DNA of 52,335 nt from Flavobacteriales bacterium (GTDB lineage Bacteria > Bacteroidota > Bacteroidia > Flavobacteriales > UBA7430). Every line of letters begins with the position of its first letter. Positions within the stretch are counted from its first letter, which is position 1. Below are positions 1 through 9,797 of the stretch, in pieces. The stretch lies in NCBI GenBank assembly GCA_002692065.1, contig NZJX01000011.1, positions 179,555 through 231,889 of the forward strand, given 5' to 3'. The position numbers were made by a program, and so were the translations under genes. The notes beneath the pieces were generated by a model that saw only the letters and a program-made list of their open reading frames with translations, had not been told where the DNA came from and made no database searches.

Positions 1-1656
1 ACAATTGGAAAGGTTAATGGGCAAGTCATTGATTACAGAGATTTTGAGTTAAAAGCTAAAATGCTTGATAGGATTTCAAATTCATCTCAAGATCCAAATT
101 CGTTAAGAGATAATCTATGGGATGAAAAGGTTAGTGAAATTATATATTTTGAACAATACGATAAGCTTGGTATTAATATTTCTTCAGAAGAATTAGCAGG
201 TTTAACTTTTGGCTACAACTCAGAGCTAATGTCGCCTACTGCTAAACAGTTTTTTGGCACATCGGTTAATGATATTTCCTCTCAAGAGTTAGCATCAATA
301 ATTAAGCAGATTAATGAAAATGACCCTCAAAGGTGGTTATATTTTGAGTCTATTATCAGAAAAGAAAGACTTTTTAATAAATATTTAAATTTAATAAAGT
401 CAGGATTAAATACTTCAAAATCTGATATAGACATACATTTTTCAGAACAATCAAAAAAAATTACAGGAAAATATATTTATAAACCATTTGATATGTCAAT
501 TGAAGTAAGTGAAAGTGAAATTAAAAGTTATTATAATGAAAATAGAGAAACATATAAGCAAGATGAGCAAAGAGAAATTTCAATAGCAATTTTTGATATA
601 ATCCCTACTGAATCAGATAAGAATATGATTAAAAATAGGTTAACAGATTTGATTGAAGATAAAAAAGTCTTTAATGTTAATAATAATAATGATATTATTC
701 CAGGGTTTAAAAGCACAAAAAATGTTAAATTATTTGTTGACAAATATTCAGATAAAACTTTTGATTCAACTTATTACGCTAAAGGTCAATTATCTCCACT
801 AATAGAAGAGATAATGAGGTCTGAAAAAATTGGTTTTGTTTATGGCCCTTATGAAGAAAACGGAAGTTACAAACTTGCAAGGTTAAATGATATAAAAAGT
901 GATTCTATTCAAGTTGCAATGATTGAAATGGAAATACAACCAAGTGAGGAGACTTCTAATGAAGTTTATGTAAACGCAAGTGAGGTTGCTTTATCTAAAG
1001 ACTTTCAAAGTTTTGAATTAAATGCAGAGAAGAAAAATATTGCAATAACTTCAGTTGATGTTAAGAAAAATGATAAGGAGATATCAGTTCTTGGACCTTC
1101 AAGAAATTTAGTTTTTTGGGCATTTAATGAAAAAACATCACTTAACAGTATTAAACTTGATGATCAAAATTCTAGAATAGTTGTATCTATGTTAACTAAT
1201 ATTGTCGATAATGAATATAAAACTTTAGATGACGTAAAGCAGGAAATAGAATTAGAAGTAAAAAAGACAAAATCTTCAAGAAAATTGATAGCAGAATTTG
1301 AGGATTCCCTTAAAGTTTATTCTGAATTTGAAATATTAGCAGAAAAAATGAATTTATCAATTGAAAACACATCCTTTTTGAATTTTAGTAATAATTCAAT
1401 TCCAACTGGTTTTGAACCAAAAGTAGTTGGTGCATTTTACGGAGTTGAAAAAAATCTAGCTTCAAATCCTGTAGTTGGAGAAAGTGGTGTATATTTAATT
1501 TTTGTTGATTCAGTAGAAATCAATAATATAGAAAAAAACTATAATTCTATAAGAAAGCAATTAGACCCACAATTTCAATTAAGAGCTAATTATGAATTAA
1601 ATTCTGCTTTATTAGATTTAGCTGATATTGATGATGACAGGTCAAAATTTTATTAA
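1..1656 (+). CDS. PpiD/SurA-like periplasmic chaperone, 5' partial, parvulin domain apparently missing
   Basis: The reading frame is open from base 1, so the gene begins upstream; 551 residues are visible. The first residues (GKVNGQVIDYRDFELK) match the start of the SurA-N/PpiD chaperone domain just after the membrane anchor. PpiD proteins sit in the inner membrane facing the periplasm and help outer-membrane proteins fold. Around residues 275-305 the sequence runs from the GPY..GSYKLARLND segment that normally precedes the parvulin (PPIase) domain directly into the VAMIEMEIQPSEET segment that normally follows it. No RHIL-type motif or later parvulin motif is seen. From memory, flavobacterial PpiD is near 700 residues with a parvulin domain of about 110 residues at this point, so an in-frame loss is inferred. 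The gene converges on the amidohydrolase gene at 1680. Confidence 0.75.
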   Translation, partial: TIGKVNGQVIDYRDFELKAKMLDRISNSSQDPNSLRDNLWDEKVSEIIYFEQYDKLGINISSEELAGLTFGYNSELMSPTAKQFFGTSVNDISSQELASIIKQINENDPQRWLYFESIIRKERLFNKYLNLIKSGLNTSKSDIDIHFSEQSKKITGKYIYKPFDMSIEVSESEIKSYYNENRETYKQDEQREISIAIFDIIPTESDKNMIKNRLTDLIEDKKVFNVNNNNDIIPGFKSTKNVKLFVDKYSDKTFDSTYYAKGQLSPLIEEIMRSEKIGFVYGPYEENGSYKLARLNDIKSDSIQVAMIEMEIQPSEETSNEVYVNASEVALSKDFQSFELNAEKKNIAITSVDVKKNDKEISVLGPSRNLVFWAFNEKTSLNSIKLDDQNSRIVVSMLTNIVDNEYKTLDDVKQEIELEVKKTKSSRKLIAEFEDSLKVYSEFEILAEKMNLSIENTSFLNFSNNSIPTGFEPKVVGAFYGVEKNLASNPVVGESGVYLIFVDSVEINNIEKNYNSIRKQLDPQFQLRANYELNSALLDLADIDDDRSKFY

Positions 1657-1679
1657 AAAGAACACAATAAGATAGCTTA

Positions 1680-2948
1680 CTAATCTATTTTGTATTTATT
1701 TTGATATTTCAAGTACAGTTCTTTTTGCATATTATTCAAGTCTAATGATTTTCCTTCAATAAAAGCAAATAAGATATTATTGCCCATCATATCTAGAGCA
1801 TCTCCATTTGAAACAAATAGAGTAGCAGCCTTTCCTTTTTCAAGACTTCCAACTTTATCGTCAATACCTAGTATTTTTGCTGTATTTAATGTTATACTCA
1901 TCAATGCTTCTTCTTTACTTAAGCCAAATGCTACACAGTTTCCAGCTGAAAACGGAAGGTTTCGTGCTCCCATTCTTTCCATGTCTCCCTCGTAGTCTAA
2001 ACAAAATAATATTCCAGCATCATGAAGAATTTTAGGTGTTTTAAAATGGATATTGATATCTTCATCATATCTGATTGGTAACCTATGAATACGATTTAAA
2101 ATAACAGGTATATTATTTTCTGCTAAAAAGTCAGTTATTCGCCATGAATCTATTCCCCCAACTAATACAATTTTTTTAATTCCAACATTTTTGCAAAATA
2201 TTATTGATTCTTTGATTTGCTTGACTCTATTAGCATGAATAAATAGAGTTCTTTCACCACTAAAAAGTTTTTTCATAGCCTCCATTTTAATATCAATCTC
2301 ATTAGAATTTTTTAGATAATAAACTTTTGCGTTTTCAAAAAAATCTTTTAATATTTTTAGGTTTTTATAATAATTTTTTTGAGACTTTTCTTTGTAAAAA
2401 TAATTATTAGGCCAATTTATATGTAGCCCTTCATCCTCAATAAATAATGCTTCTTCATAATCCCACCCATCAAACTCAACAACACTTGATAATCCAGAAA
2501 TCACACCACCTCTTGGTGTTACTTGCCCCATCAAAATACCATTAGTTATTAAAGTTGGAATAATTGGAGAGTCAGTATTGTAAGCTACGATACTCCTTAC
2601 ATTTGGATTCATAACCCCAACTTCATCAAAGTCAACCGTAGCCCTAACTGCATCTATATCTGCTAGACCAACAGTTGTATTAGGAACTATAAAACCAGGA
2701 TAGACATGTTTTCCGATAATTTCATAATAGTCAGCATCAGAAATATCAACTTTTAAGTTTCCGGATCTTTCAATTGTAGAAATTATACCATTTTCAATAA
2801 TAATGAGAGAGTTTTCGATAACTTCACCATTTCCAATATGGGCAGTTCCCCCATATAAGAGAGTTTTTTTATTGATTTTTTCTCCATCATTTTGGGCAAA
2901 TGTATAAAGGCAAGAAATGTAAATTAAGAATTTTAAGTATTTGACCAT
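1680..2948 (-). CDS. exported amidohydrolase-family protein, degenerate metal site
   Basis: 422 residues with an N-terminal signal peptide ending near TFAQ. The amidohydrolase composite fold is recognisable: an N-terminal beta-sandwich (LLYGGTAHIGNGEVIENSLI), a barrel, and the C-terminal pattern ALMSITLNTAKILGIDDKVG followed by GSLEKGKAATLFV, as in imidazolonepropionase-like enzymes. The usual HxH metal motif after GFI is replaced by GFIVPNTTVG, so the first metal site is lost; His residues remain at FIHAN and NRIHRLP. The gene lies 9 bases after the 1002-residue amidohydrolase and is surely co-transcribed with it. It may be a non-catalytic partner or have altered chemistry. The family is clear, the substrate unknown (peptides or cyclic amides are usual for the family). 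Confidence 0.8.
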   Translation of the reverse strand: MVKYLKFLIYISCLYTFAQNDGEKINKKTLLYGGTAHIGNGEVIENSLIIIENGIISTIERSGNLKVDISDADYYEIIGKHVYPGFIVPNTTVGLADIDAVRATVDFDEVGVMNPNVRSIVAYNTDSPIIPTLITNGILMGQVTPRGGVISGLSSVVEFDGWDYEEALFIEDEGLHINWPNNYFYKEKSQKNYYKNLKILKDFFENAKVYYLKNSNEIDIKMEAMKKLFSGERTLFIHANRVKQIKESIIFCKNVGIKKIVLVGGIDSWRITDFLAENNIPVILNRIHRLPIRYDEDINIHFKTPKILHDAGILFCLDYEGDMERMGARNLPFSAGNCVAFGLSKEEALMSITLNTAKILGIDDKVGSLEKGKAATLFVSNGDALDMMGNNILFAFIEGKSLDLNNMQKELYLKYQNKYKID

Positions 2949-2957
2949 ATTACAAGT

Positions 2958-5900
2958 TTATAAATCATCATCACAGTGAAATCTGTATTTTTTATCTTCA
3001 GAAATTTTTTGAAATTCTTTTGATGAATTTGTATTTAACATCTTTTGAATTAATCTATTTTTTTCTTTTTTATTTTGAGCCTGTTTAACTTTATTTGTTT
3101 CTATTGAATAGTATAATTTTCCATCTATATAAGTTTGTTCAACTACAGAGTAAATTGATAGGGGGTTTTCAGTCCAAATAACAATATCAGCATCTTTTCC
3201 TTTTTTTAAACTTCCTAAATTATCATCAATATGTAGAAGTTTAGCAGGATTTAAAGTGATTAGTTTCCAAGCATCCTCTTGAGAAATATTTCCATATTTA
3301 ATAGATTTAGCCGCCTCCTGATTTAATCTTTTTCCCATCTCAGCATCATCAGAATTTATAGCTGTTATAATATTCATTTTATTTAATATTGCAGCGTTGT
3401 ATGGTATTGCATCATTTACTTCATATTTGTAAGCCCACCAGTCAGAAAATGTTGAAGCACCAGCACCATGAATTTTCATTTTATCAGCAACCTTATATCC
3501 TTCTAAAATATGAGTAAAAGTGTTAATTTTAAAATTTAAGGAATCGGCAACATTCATTAACATATTTATTTCAGATTGCCTGTAGGAATGACAAGTAATA
3601 TATCTTTTTTTAGAGAGTATTTCTGAAATTACTTCTAACTCTAAATCTTTTCTTGGCATTTTACTATCTTTTTTTTGGTTTGAAGATAATTGATCCCATT
3701 TTTTCCATTTGTTAACATAATCTTTTGCATTAATAAAAGAATCAAAAAAGACTTGCTCTACCCCCATTCTTGTCTGAGGATACCTGACAGAATTATAATC
3801 ACCCCAGTTACTTTGTTTAACATTTTCACCTAATGCAAATTTTATAAAGGGTTTAGCTTTATTGTAAATTAATTCTTCAGCATCGCCACCCCACTTCATT
3901 TTTATTATAGCTGATTGTCCTCCTATAGGATTAGCTGATCCATGAAGTAGCTGAGCACAAGTAACTCCCCCTGACAATTGTCGATATATATTTATATCAT
4001 TTGGCCTAATCGCATCAGTCATTCTAACCTCAGCGGAATTATTTTGCCCACTTTCGTTAACACTTCTTAACCCAATATGAGAATGTTCATCAATAATTCC
4101 CGAAGTAAGGTGTTTATTTTGACCATTGATAATTTCAAAATCATATTTATTTTTAACTATATCAACTGCATCATTACCAACTGCAATAATTTTGCCATCT
4201 GCAATAGCGATTGAACTATTTTTAATTATACCAAAAGCTTCATTAGTCCAAAGTGTAAAGTTTTCAAAAATTATATTTCTAACTTTGGGCTTTTCAATCC
4301 AACCGTAAGCATTATTTGGGAACCATTTTTCACCCATTTCATTTAAAAATTTTACTTTATCAGTATCAATGAACTTTTTATTTGTGGCATCTTTTTTAGT
4401 ATTTTTTTTAAGTTTTCCTTTTAATTTAATAACAAACGAAGTCCAATCACCATTCCCCAAACTCCCTTCTCCTTCAATTAACTCTTCTCCCGAACCGCTA
4501 AGTCGAACAATTTGGTTATTGTTATCATTATATTTTAGTGAAATTAAATTATTTTCAAAGTTAATTTCCACCTTAATGGTATCCTTTAAAAGCAATCTTC
4601 CTTTCATATTTTTATGTTCTCCATATATTTCTAAAGGCAACATTTCCCCATCAATTTTTAATAAATATTCTCCCCTATAGTCATATTTAGGTATTTCATT
4701 AATAATCTCTTTTTTACCAAGAGTCCAATTTTCTAAAATGGTTGAATTATTATCAAAAATTGGAACATCACAAATAATAAAATTTGCAACCATTCCGGGT
4801 TTCAAACTACCGTATTTATCGTCAATATTTAACATCTTTGCAGGTAAGGTTGTAATTGCTCTTAGTGCCCCTTCTTCAGACAAACCATGTTTTATGGCAG
4901 TTCTTATGTTTGGTAGAAAGTCATCAATGTTTTCAAGATTATTGGTTGTAAAAGCAAATTCAATATTTTTTGATTCTAAAATAGCTGGGTTAGCAGGTGC
5001 TAGCTCCCAATGTTTCATTTTAGCTAAGCTTAATTCTAAAGAATTATAATTATCATTTACATTATATTTTTTTGGAAAGTTTAATGGTAAAATATACATA
5101 GATTTATCTATATATTCAGAGTTTATGCTCATATATTCATCTCCAACTCCTTTTATTACAAAGGTCATTTTAAATTCATTTTTTAAATTAATTACATTTC
5201 TTATTGCATAATGATTATCTATCTCAAAAAATGCAGGTAATTTTAGGTTTTTATATAGTTCAATTAAACTAATATTAGAAATTAAATTATTGTGATTTGC
5301 CCAAAGAGCATCGTAAATAGCTTGTCTAATTAGAGCAATAGACCCCATGAAAGAACTGGGGTAAGATTGTCTAGATTGTCCCTTATTAAATGAATAGTGA
5401 GCAGTAGCTTTTGATTTAATTAAAGCCTTTTGAGGCTTAATACTAGACAAATTTACTATTGAAGATGTCCCCCTGACTATTCCATCATTTTGAAAGCTGA
5501 GTAAAACACCAAAACCATTTTTAATATAATTCTTTCTAACTGAATTATCAGGTGAAAAATAATTTGATGAATGATATTCGGGTTTTAATGATTCATTCCA
5601 TGAAAATGGTCCTATGTTTTTACTTTCAATTTGAGGTTTAGGAGACCAGCTTGAAGAAGTTAATTTCTCACATCCATAATTTGTATGTGGATCAATAAAA
5701 GAAGCATATACATGAGCTCCATTGAGATTTTCAACAATTGCATATTCAGGAATGTCAACGGCAAGTCCAACATCAATAATTATATTGTCTTCAATCAAAA
5801 TAATACCTCTTTTAATTATATTGTTTTCATTAACATGAATGTTTCCATTTATGAATGCATATGTTGGTTTATGTTTAGCTTTAATACCATTAAAAGGGAA

Positions 5901-5966
5901 GTTTTCTTGACTAAAGCTCAAGAAAAAAGTCGAAAAGAAAAAAAATAATGCTACAAAATTTTTCAT
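2958..5966 (-). CDS. exported double-module amidohydrolase
   Basis: 1002 residues from the ATG at 5966; a TTG one codon upstream is less likely. A signal peptide (LFFFFSTFFLSFSQ) is followed by two tandem amidohydrolase modules. Module one (about 30-430) ends with ALRAITTLPAKMLNIDDKYG but has PHTN instead of HxH and TTNN where the last Asp ligand is expected, so it looks catalytically dead. A beta-rich linker follows (about 440-570). Module two (about 600-960) has the full set: IIDEHSH, CHSYRQ, THILEG and NSDD, then WKLITLNPAKLLHIDDNLG. It heads an operon with the 422-residue paralogue downstream. The protein is probably periplasmic; hydrolysis of a peptide or cyclic amide is inferred from the family only. 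Confidence 0.82.
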   Translation of the reverse strand: MKNFVALFFFFSTFFLSFSQENFPFNGIKAKHKPTYAFINGNIHVNENNIIKRGIILIEDNIIIDVGLAVDIPEYAIVENLNGAHVYASFIDPHTNYGCEKLTSSSWSPKPQIESKNIGPFSWNESLKPEYHSSNYFSPDNSVRKNYIKNGFGVLLSFQNDGIVRGTSSIVNLSSIKPQKALIKSKATAHYSFNKGQSRQSYPSSFMGSIALIRQAIYDALWANHNNLISNISLIELYKNLKLPAFFEIDNHYAIRNVINLKNEFKMTFVIKGVGDEYMSINSEYIDKSMYILPLNFPKKYNVNDNYNSLELSLAKMKHWELAPANPAILESKNIEFAFTTNNLENIDDFLPNIRTAIKHGLSEEGALRAITTLPAKMLNIDDKYGSLKPGMVANFIICDVPIFDNNSTILENWTLGKKEIINEIPKYDYRGEYLLKIDGEMLPLEIYGEHKNMKGRLLLKDTIKVEINFENNLISLKYNDNNNQIVRLSGSGEELIEGEGSLGNGDWTSFVIKLKGKLKKNTKKDATNKKFIDTDKVKFLNEMGEKWFPNNAYGWIEKPKVRNIIFENFTLWTNEAFGIIKNSSIAIADGKIIAVGNDAVDIVKNKYDFEIINGQNKHLTSGIIDEHSHIGLRSVNESGQNNSAEVRMTDAIRPNDINIYRQLSGGVTCAQLLHGSANPIGGQSAIIKMKWGGDAEELIYNKAKPFIKFALGENVKQSNWGDYNSVRYPQTRMGVEQVFFDSFINAKDYVNKWKKWDQLSSNQKKDSKMPRKDLELEVISEILSKKRYITCHSYRQSEINMLMNVADSLNFKINTFTHILEGYKVADKMKIHGAGASTFSDWWAYKYEVNDAIPYNAAILNKMNIITAINSDDAEMGKRLNQEAAKSIKYGNISQEDAWKLITLNPAKLLHIDDNLGSLKKGKDADIVIWTENPLSIYSVVEQTYIDGKLYYSIETNKVKQAQNKKEKNRLIQKMLNTNSSKEFQKISEDKKYRFHCDDDL

Positions 5967-6036
5967 CAAATTTAAATTTAATAATACAATTTAATATATT
6001 TATTAAAATACAATTTAAAAATTAAATAAATAAAAC

Positions 6037-7233
6037 TTGAGTAAAGTTAATCAAATTAAATTTGTAAAAGAAAAGGCAGTATTAGTTGGAGCAATTACCA
6101 AGAATCAAAATGAGATTACATCAATCGAGAATATTGATGAACTTTCCTTTTTATCAATTACGGCAGGGGCAATTCCAAAAAAAAGATTTATCCAAAAATT
6201 AAACAAAATTAATCCAAGAACATTTATTGGTCCTGGAAAAATAAATGAAATATCAGAATATATAAATAAAAATAAAGTTGATTTAGTAATTTTTGATGAT
6301 GAACTTTCGCCTTCTCAAATTAGGAATATAGAATTTATACTCAAGAATGTAAAAATTTTAGATAGAACAAATTTAATTTTAGACATATTCGCCTCAAGAG
6401 CGAGAACTTCTTATGCTACATCCCAAGTTCAACTTGCTCAATATCAGTATTTATTACCAAGATTAACAAGAATGTGGACACATCTCCAAAAACAAAAAGG
6501 TGGGATAGGTATGAAAGGTCCAGGTGAGACTGAAATAGAAACGGATAGAAGAGTTATAAGACAAAAAATATCACTGTTAAAGAACAAACTTAAAATTATA
6601 GATAAACAGCTAGTTAATCAAAGAAAGAATAGAGATGGGTTAATAAGAGTATCATTAGTCGGCTATACCAATGTTGGTAAGTCCTCAATTATGAATGCTT
6701 TAAGTAAGTCAAATTTTCTTTCTGAAGATAAACTATTTGCGACATTGGATACAACTGTGAGAAAAGTAGTAATTAACAGATTTCCGTTTTTATTGTCAGA
6801 CACTGTAGGATTCATAAGAAAATTGCCAACAGAATTAATAGAATCATTTAAGTCTACCTTAGATGAGGCCAGAGAGGCGGATTGTATCATTCATGTAATA
6901 GATATTTCAAATAAAAATTTTCAAAAACAAATAGATTCTGTCAATAAAATTTTGAAAGATATTGGAATTATTGACAAGCCTATAATACTTGTATTTAATA
7001 AGATTGACATGTTTACCTATGAAAAAAAAAGTCCAGATGATTTACTGCCTTTAGAAAGAAAAAATTTATCTTTGAATGATTGGAAAAAAACATGGATGTC
7101 AAAAATGAACACTCAATGTATATTCATTTCAACATTTAAAAAAACAAATTGGGAGTATTTTAAATCTGAATTATATAATTTTTTAAAAAATATTCATAAA
7201 AAAAAATATCAATATAAATATAAAAATGATTAG
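6037..7233 (+). CDS. hflX: GTPase HflX
   Basis: 398 residues, near the usual family length. HflX is a ribosome-associated GTPase that splits stalled 70S ribosomes under stress. The N-terminal HflX domain has FIGPGKINEI and the hallmark GGIGMKGPGETEIETDRR (about 165-182), followed by a helical linker. The G domain has GYTNVGKSS (G1, about 209-217), DTVGFIRKLP (G3) and NKID (G4). The start is TTG at 6037: the next in-frame ATG lies inside the conserved domain, and the translation from TTG matches family starts. Its last eight bases overlap the start of the TonB-dependent receptor, so the two are probably translationally coupled. It is divergent from the amidohydrolase operon across about 70 bases. 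Confidence 0.95.
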   Translation: MSKVNQIKFVKEKAVLVGAITKNQNEITSIENIDELSFLSITAGAIPKKRFIQKLNKINPRTFIGPGKINEISEYINKNKVDLVIFDDELSPSQIRNIEFILKNVKILDRTNLILDIFASRARTSYATSQVQLAQYQYLLPRLTRMWTHLQKQKGGIGMKGPGETEIETDRRVIRQKISLLKNKLKIIDKQLVNQRKNRDGLIRVSLVGYTNVGKSSIMNALSKSNFLSEDKLFATLDTTVRKVVINRFPFLLSDTVGFIRKLPTELIESFKSTLDEAREADCIIHVIDISNKNFQKQIDSVNKILKDIGIIDKPIILVFNKIDMFTYEKKSPDDLLPLERKNLSLNDWKKTWMSKMNTQCIFISTFKKTNWEYFKSELYNFLKNIHKKKYQYKYKND

Positions 7234-9436
7234 AAAAATACTAGTATTATTAATTTTGTATTCAAGCAATATTTTTTCACAGAATTTTATGATTAAGGGA
7301 AAAGTTAGTGAGGTAAGCGGAGATGAAATTAAACCTTTGTTTGGAGCAAATATATATGTTATGAATTCATCAAAAGGAACTATTTCAGATTCAAATGGAA
7401 AATTCCAATTAGTCATTGAAAATTCTAAAGATTTTTATCTTATTGCAAGTTTTGTTGGATATTTTCCAGACACTATCAAAATTAGTAAAATTGAAAACGT
7501 TGAGTTTTTTTTAAAACCAATGCAGTTGATGGATGTGGATATTTTGAGTATGAAGAAATCTAATTTTAAATCTAAATTAGATGTAAAAAATTTAGAAGTA
7601 ATAACAAATACGGAGTTGGAAAAAGCAGCATGTTGTAATTTATCACAATCATTTGAGACAAATCCATCAGTTGATGTTGTAGTAAGAGATGGTGTTTTAG
7701 GAACAAAAAAAGTTCAAATGCTTGGATTAGATGGAATATATACACAGATATTACTTGATAATAAACCACTAGTTAGAGGTTTATCTAATATTTATGGTTT
7801 AAATTTCATTCCGGGTGCATGGATTGAATCTATCTCAATAGTAAAAGGCTCCGGTTCTGTTACTGAAGGATATGAATCTATTTCTGGTCAAATTAATGTC
7901 AAACTATTTAAACCAACTAATAAAAAGATTCTATTAAATAGTTATTTAAATCATTTCGGAGTTATTGAAAATAATTTAGTTTTTAGTAAAGTGATTAATA
8001 ATAATTGGAATACTTCAGTTTTAGTTCATAGTTCTCTAAATAAGAATCCAGGAGATCAAAATAGAGACACTTTTATTGATATCCCAAAGAAAAATTTAAA
8101 CACTTTTTTATTAAGTTTTGAGAGGCAGACAAAAAAAAGTAATTTTTATTTTGGATATAGAGGTGTGTCAGAGTTAAAAAAAACAGGGCAGATTAGAAGT
8201 TATAATCCTATGATTAGTAGATATAAAGTAAAATTTGATAATGATCAACAAGAGTTATTTTCAAAGTTAATTTTAAATTTTAAAAATAATAAGGTTTTAG
8301 AACTCAACATAAATTACATAAATGAGAATATTGTAAATAATTTTGGAGAAAATTTATATGACGCAAATCAAATGAGTGGTTACTTTAATTCTATTTATAA
8401 TACAAATATATTTGATATGAGAAACGAATTAAGGGTTGGCGCAAGTTATTATTTAGATTCTTATGACGAATTTCTAGATAGAAATAATATAGATATAATA
8501 AATTTAAAGCGGACAGATCATATTTTTGGTGCTTTTACTGAAGTTCAAAGGTTTCAATTGTCTAATCTTAGTATTTTAATTGGTAATAGACTTGACTATT
8601 TTTTAATAAAAAGAGGAGATAAAGGCTTTAAATTTTCTCCAAGAATAAATTTAAAATACGATCATAATCAAAATTTAATATTTAAAATTAATGCAAGTAA
8701 AGCTCATAGGATATTTAATTTTATACCGGAAAATTTATCATATTTATATAGCACAAGAAGTATTCATTTTTCAAATTATAATGAATTAGACCCGGAGTCA
8801 TCATCAAATTATGGATTTTCAATATTAACTAAATTTGAAATATTCAATAAAGATTTTAATTTAGATTTTGATTATAATTTTATCGACTTTCAAAATCAAA
8901 TTATAATTGATCTGGAAGAAAGTAATAAAATAAATATTTACAACTCATACAGAAGTTCGTTTGCCAGTAACATTCAAGTAAATTTAGATTTTGAAGTATC
9001 TAGAAGTTTTGAGATTAAATTTTCTCAAAAATTTAACACATCAAAATCATACTTTAAAATTCAGGATAGATTAGTTCAAAAGTATATACCATTTATTCCC
9101 AAAAATCGTAAATTGTTACAATTTTATTATTATACATGGCAAAATAAGTACAGTACATCTCTAACAATTCAAAACATTGGCTCAATGAGAGTACCATCTC
9201 AAGGGGATATTAGTGAATTTTGGTCAGATAGATTCAATTTAATTTCATTACAAGTAACAAGAAAGTTTAAAAATTTAGATGTATATTTAGGAATTGAAAA
9301 TATTTTAAATTTTAGACAAAAAAATCCAATAAGAAGCTTTGAAAACCCATATTCTGATAATTTTGATGCCTCAATGATATGGGGCCCAATTATGGGTAGA
9401 ATTGCTTACTTTGGAATCAGAAAAAACTTTAATTAA
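7226..9436 (+). CDS. TonB-dependent receptor, probable metal uptake
   Basis: 736 residues. A signal peptide (LVLLILYSSNIFSQ) is followed by a carboxypeptidase-regulatory-like domain (about 22-110, with GKFQLVIE and YLIASFVGYFPDT), a plug (about 115-230, with VVVRDGVLGTKKVQMLGLDG and IVKGSGSVTEGYESISGQINV), and a 22-strand-type barrel ending in an aromatic-rich C-terminus. It imports a substrate across the outer membrane using TonB energy. The CC pair in ELEKAACCNLSQSFETNPSVD and the neighbouring secreted HMA protein suggest a metal, most likely copper, rather than a siderophore or glycan; this is inference. It overlaps hflX by 8 bases and sits 10 bases before the HMA gene. No SusD partner is present. 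Confidence 0.88.
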   Translation: MIRKILVLLILYSSNIFSQNFMIKGKVSEVSGDEIKPLFGANIYVMNSSKGTISDSNGKFQLVIENSKDFYLIASFVGYFPDTIKISKIENVEFFLKPMQLMDVDILSMKKSNFKSKLDVKNLEVITNTELEKAACCNLSQSFETNPSVDVVVRDGVLGTKKVQMLGLDGIYTQILLDNKPLVRGLSNIYGLNFIPGAWIESISIVKGSGSVTEGYESISGQINVKLFKPTNKKILLNSYLNHFGVIENNLVFSKVINNNWNTSVLVHSSLNKNPGDQNRDTFIDIPKKNLNTFLLSFERQTKKSNFYFGYRGVSELKKTGQIRSYNPMISRYKVKFDNDQQELFSKLILNFKNNKVLELNINYINENIVNNFGENLYDANQMSGYFNSIYNTNIFDMRNELRVGASYYLDSYDEFLDRNNIDIINLKRTDHIFGAFTEVQRFQLSNLSILIGNRLDYFLIKRGDKGFKFSPRINLKYDHNQNLIFKINASKAHRIFNFIPENLSYLYSTRSIHFSNYNELDPESSSNYGFSILTKFEIFNKDFNLDFDYNFIDFQNQIIIDLEESNKINIYNSYRSSFASNIQVNLDFEVSRSFEIKFSQKFNTSKSYFKIQDRLVQKYIPFIPKNRKLLQFYYYTWQNKYSTSLTIQNIGSMRVPSQGDISEFWSDRFNLISLQVTRKFKNLDVYLGIENILNFRQKNPIRSFENPYSDNFDASMIWGPIMGRIAYFGIRKNFN

Positions 9437-9446
9437 AATTTGACCT

Positions 9447-9797
9447 ATGAAAAACTTTTTATTACTCGTTGTATTTTGTTCTGTAACCTCATTAATTGCG
9501 AAAGACAAAGAAAAGAAAATCAAAAATATTAAAATTAAAACAAGTGCTGTCTGCGGAATGTGCAATGATTTAATTGTCAATAAGACCTTAGCTTTTGAAA
9601 AAGGCGTTAAATATGCTGAGTTAAATCTTAAAGATGGAATAATTTCAATTGATTATAAATCAAATAAAACATCTCCAGAAGTTTTAAAAGAATTGATTAG
9701 AAATTTAGGTTACAGAGCCGACAACTTAAATCCTGATCCAGAAATTTTTCATAATCTACCAAGATGTTGTCAAGCTCCTGGTGTATGTGGTAATTAG
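9447..9797 (+). CDS. secreted heavy-metal-associated (HMA) domain protein
   Basis: 116 residues: a signal peptide (FLLLVVFCSVTSLIA), a charged linker, then a ferredoxin-like HMA fold with the metal motif CGMC at about 36-39 and the expected GYRA turn near residue 90. HMA domains bind soft metals such as Cu(I) and pass them to partners. The C-terminal tail LPRCCQAPGVCGN adds three cysteines beyond the usual motif and may bind metal too. It probably works in the periplasm with the TonB-dependent receptor 10 bases upstream. The stop codon overlaps the radA stop on the other strand (shared bases 9795-9796). The metal identity is inference. Confidence 0.85.
   Translation: MKNFLLLVVFCSVTSLIAKDKEKKIKNIKIKTSAVCGMCNDLIVNKTLAFEKGVKYAELNLKDGIISIDYKSNKTSPEVLKELIRNLGYRADNLNPDPEIFHNLPRCCQAPGVCGN

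Noticed and set aside
4369-4680. Open frame of 103 codons on the plus strand
   Set aside because: It lies fully inside the antisense of the double-module amidohydrolase, whose minus-strand translation is clearly conserved; several similar frames in 4126-5049 are shadows too.
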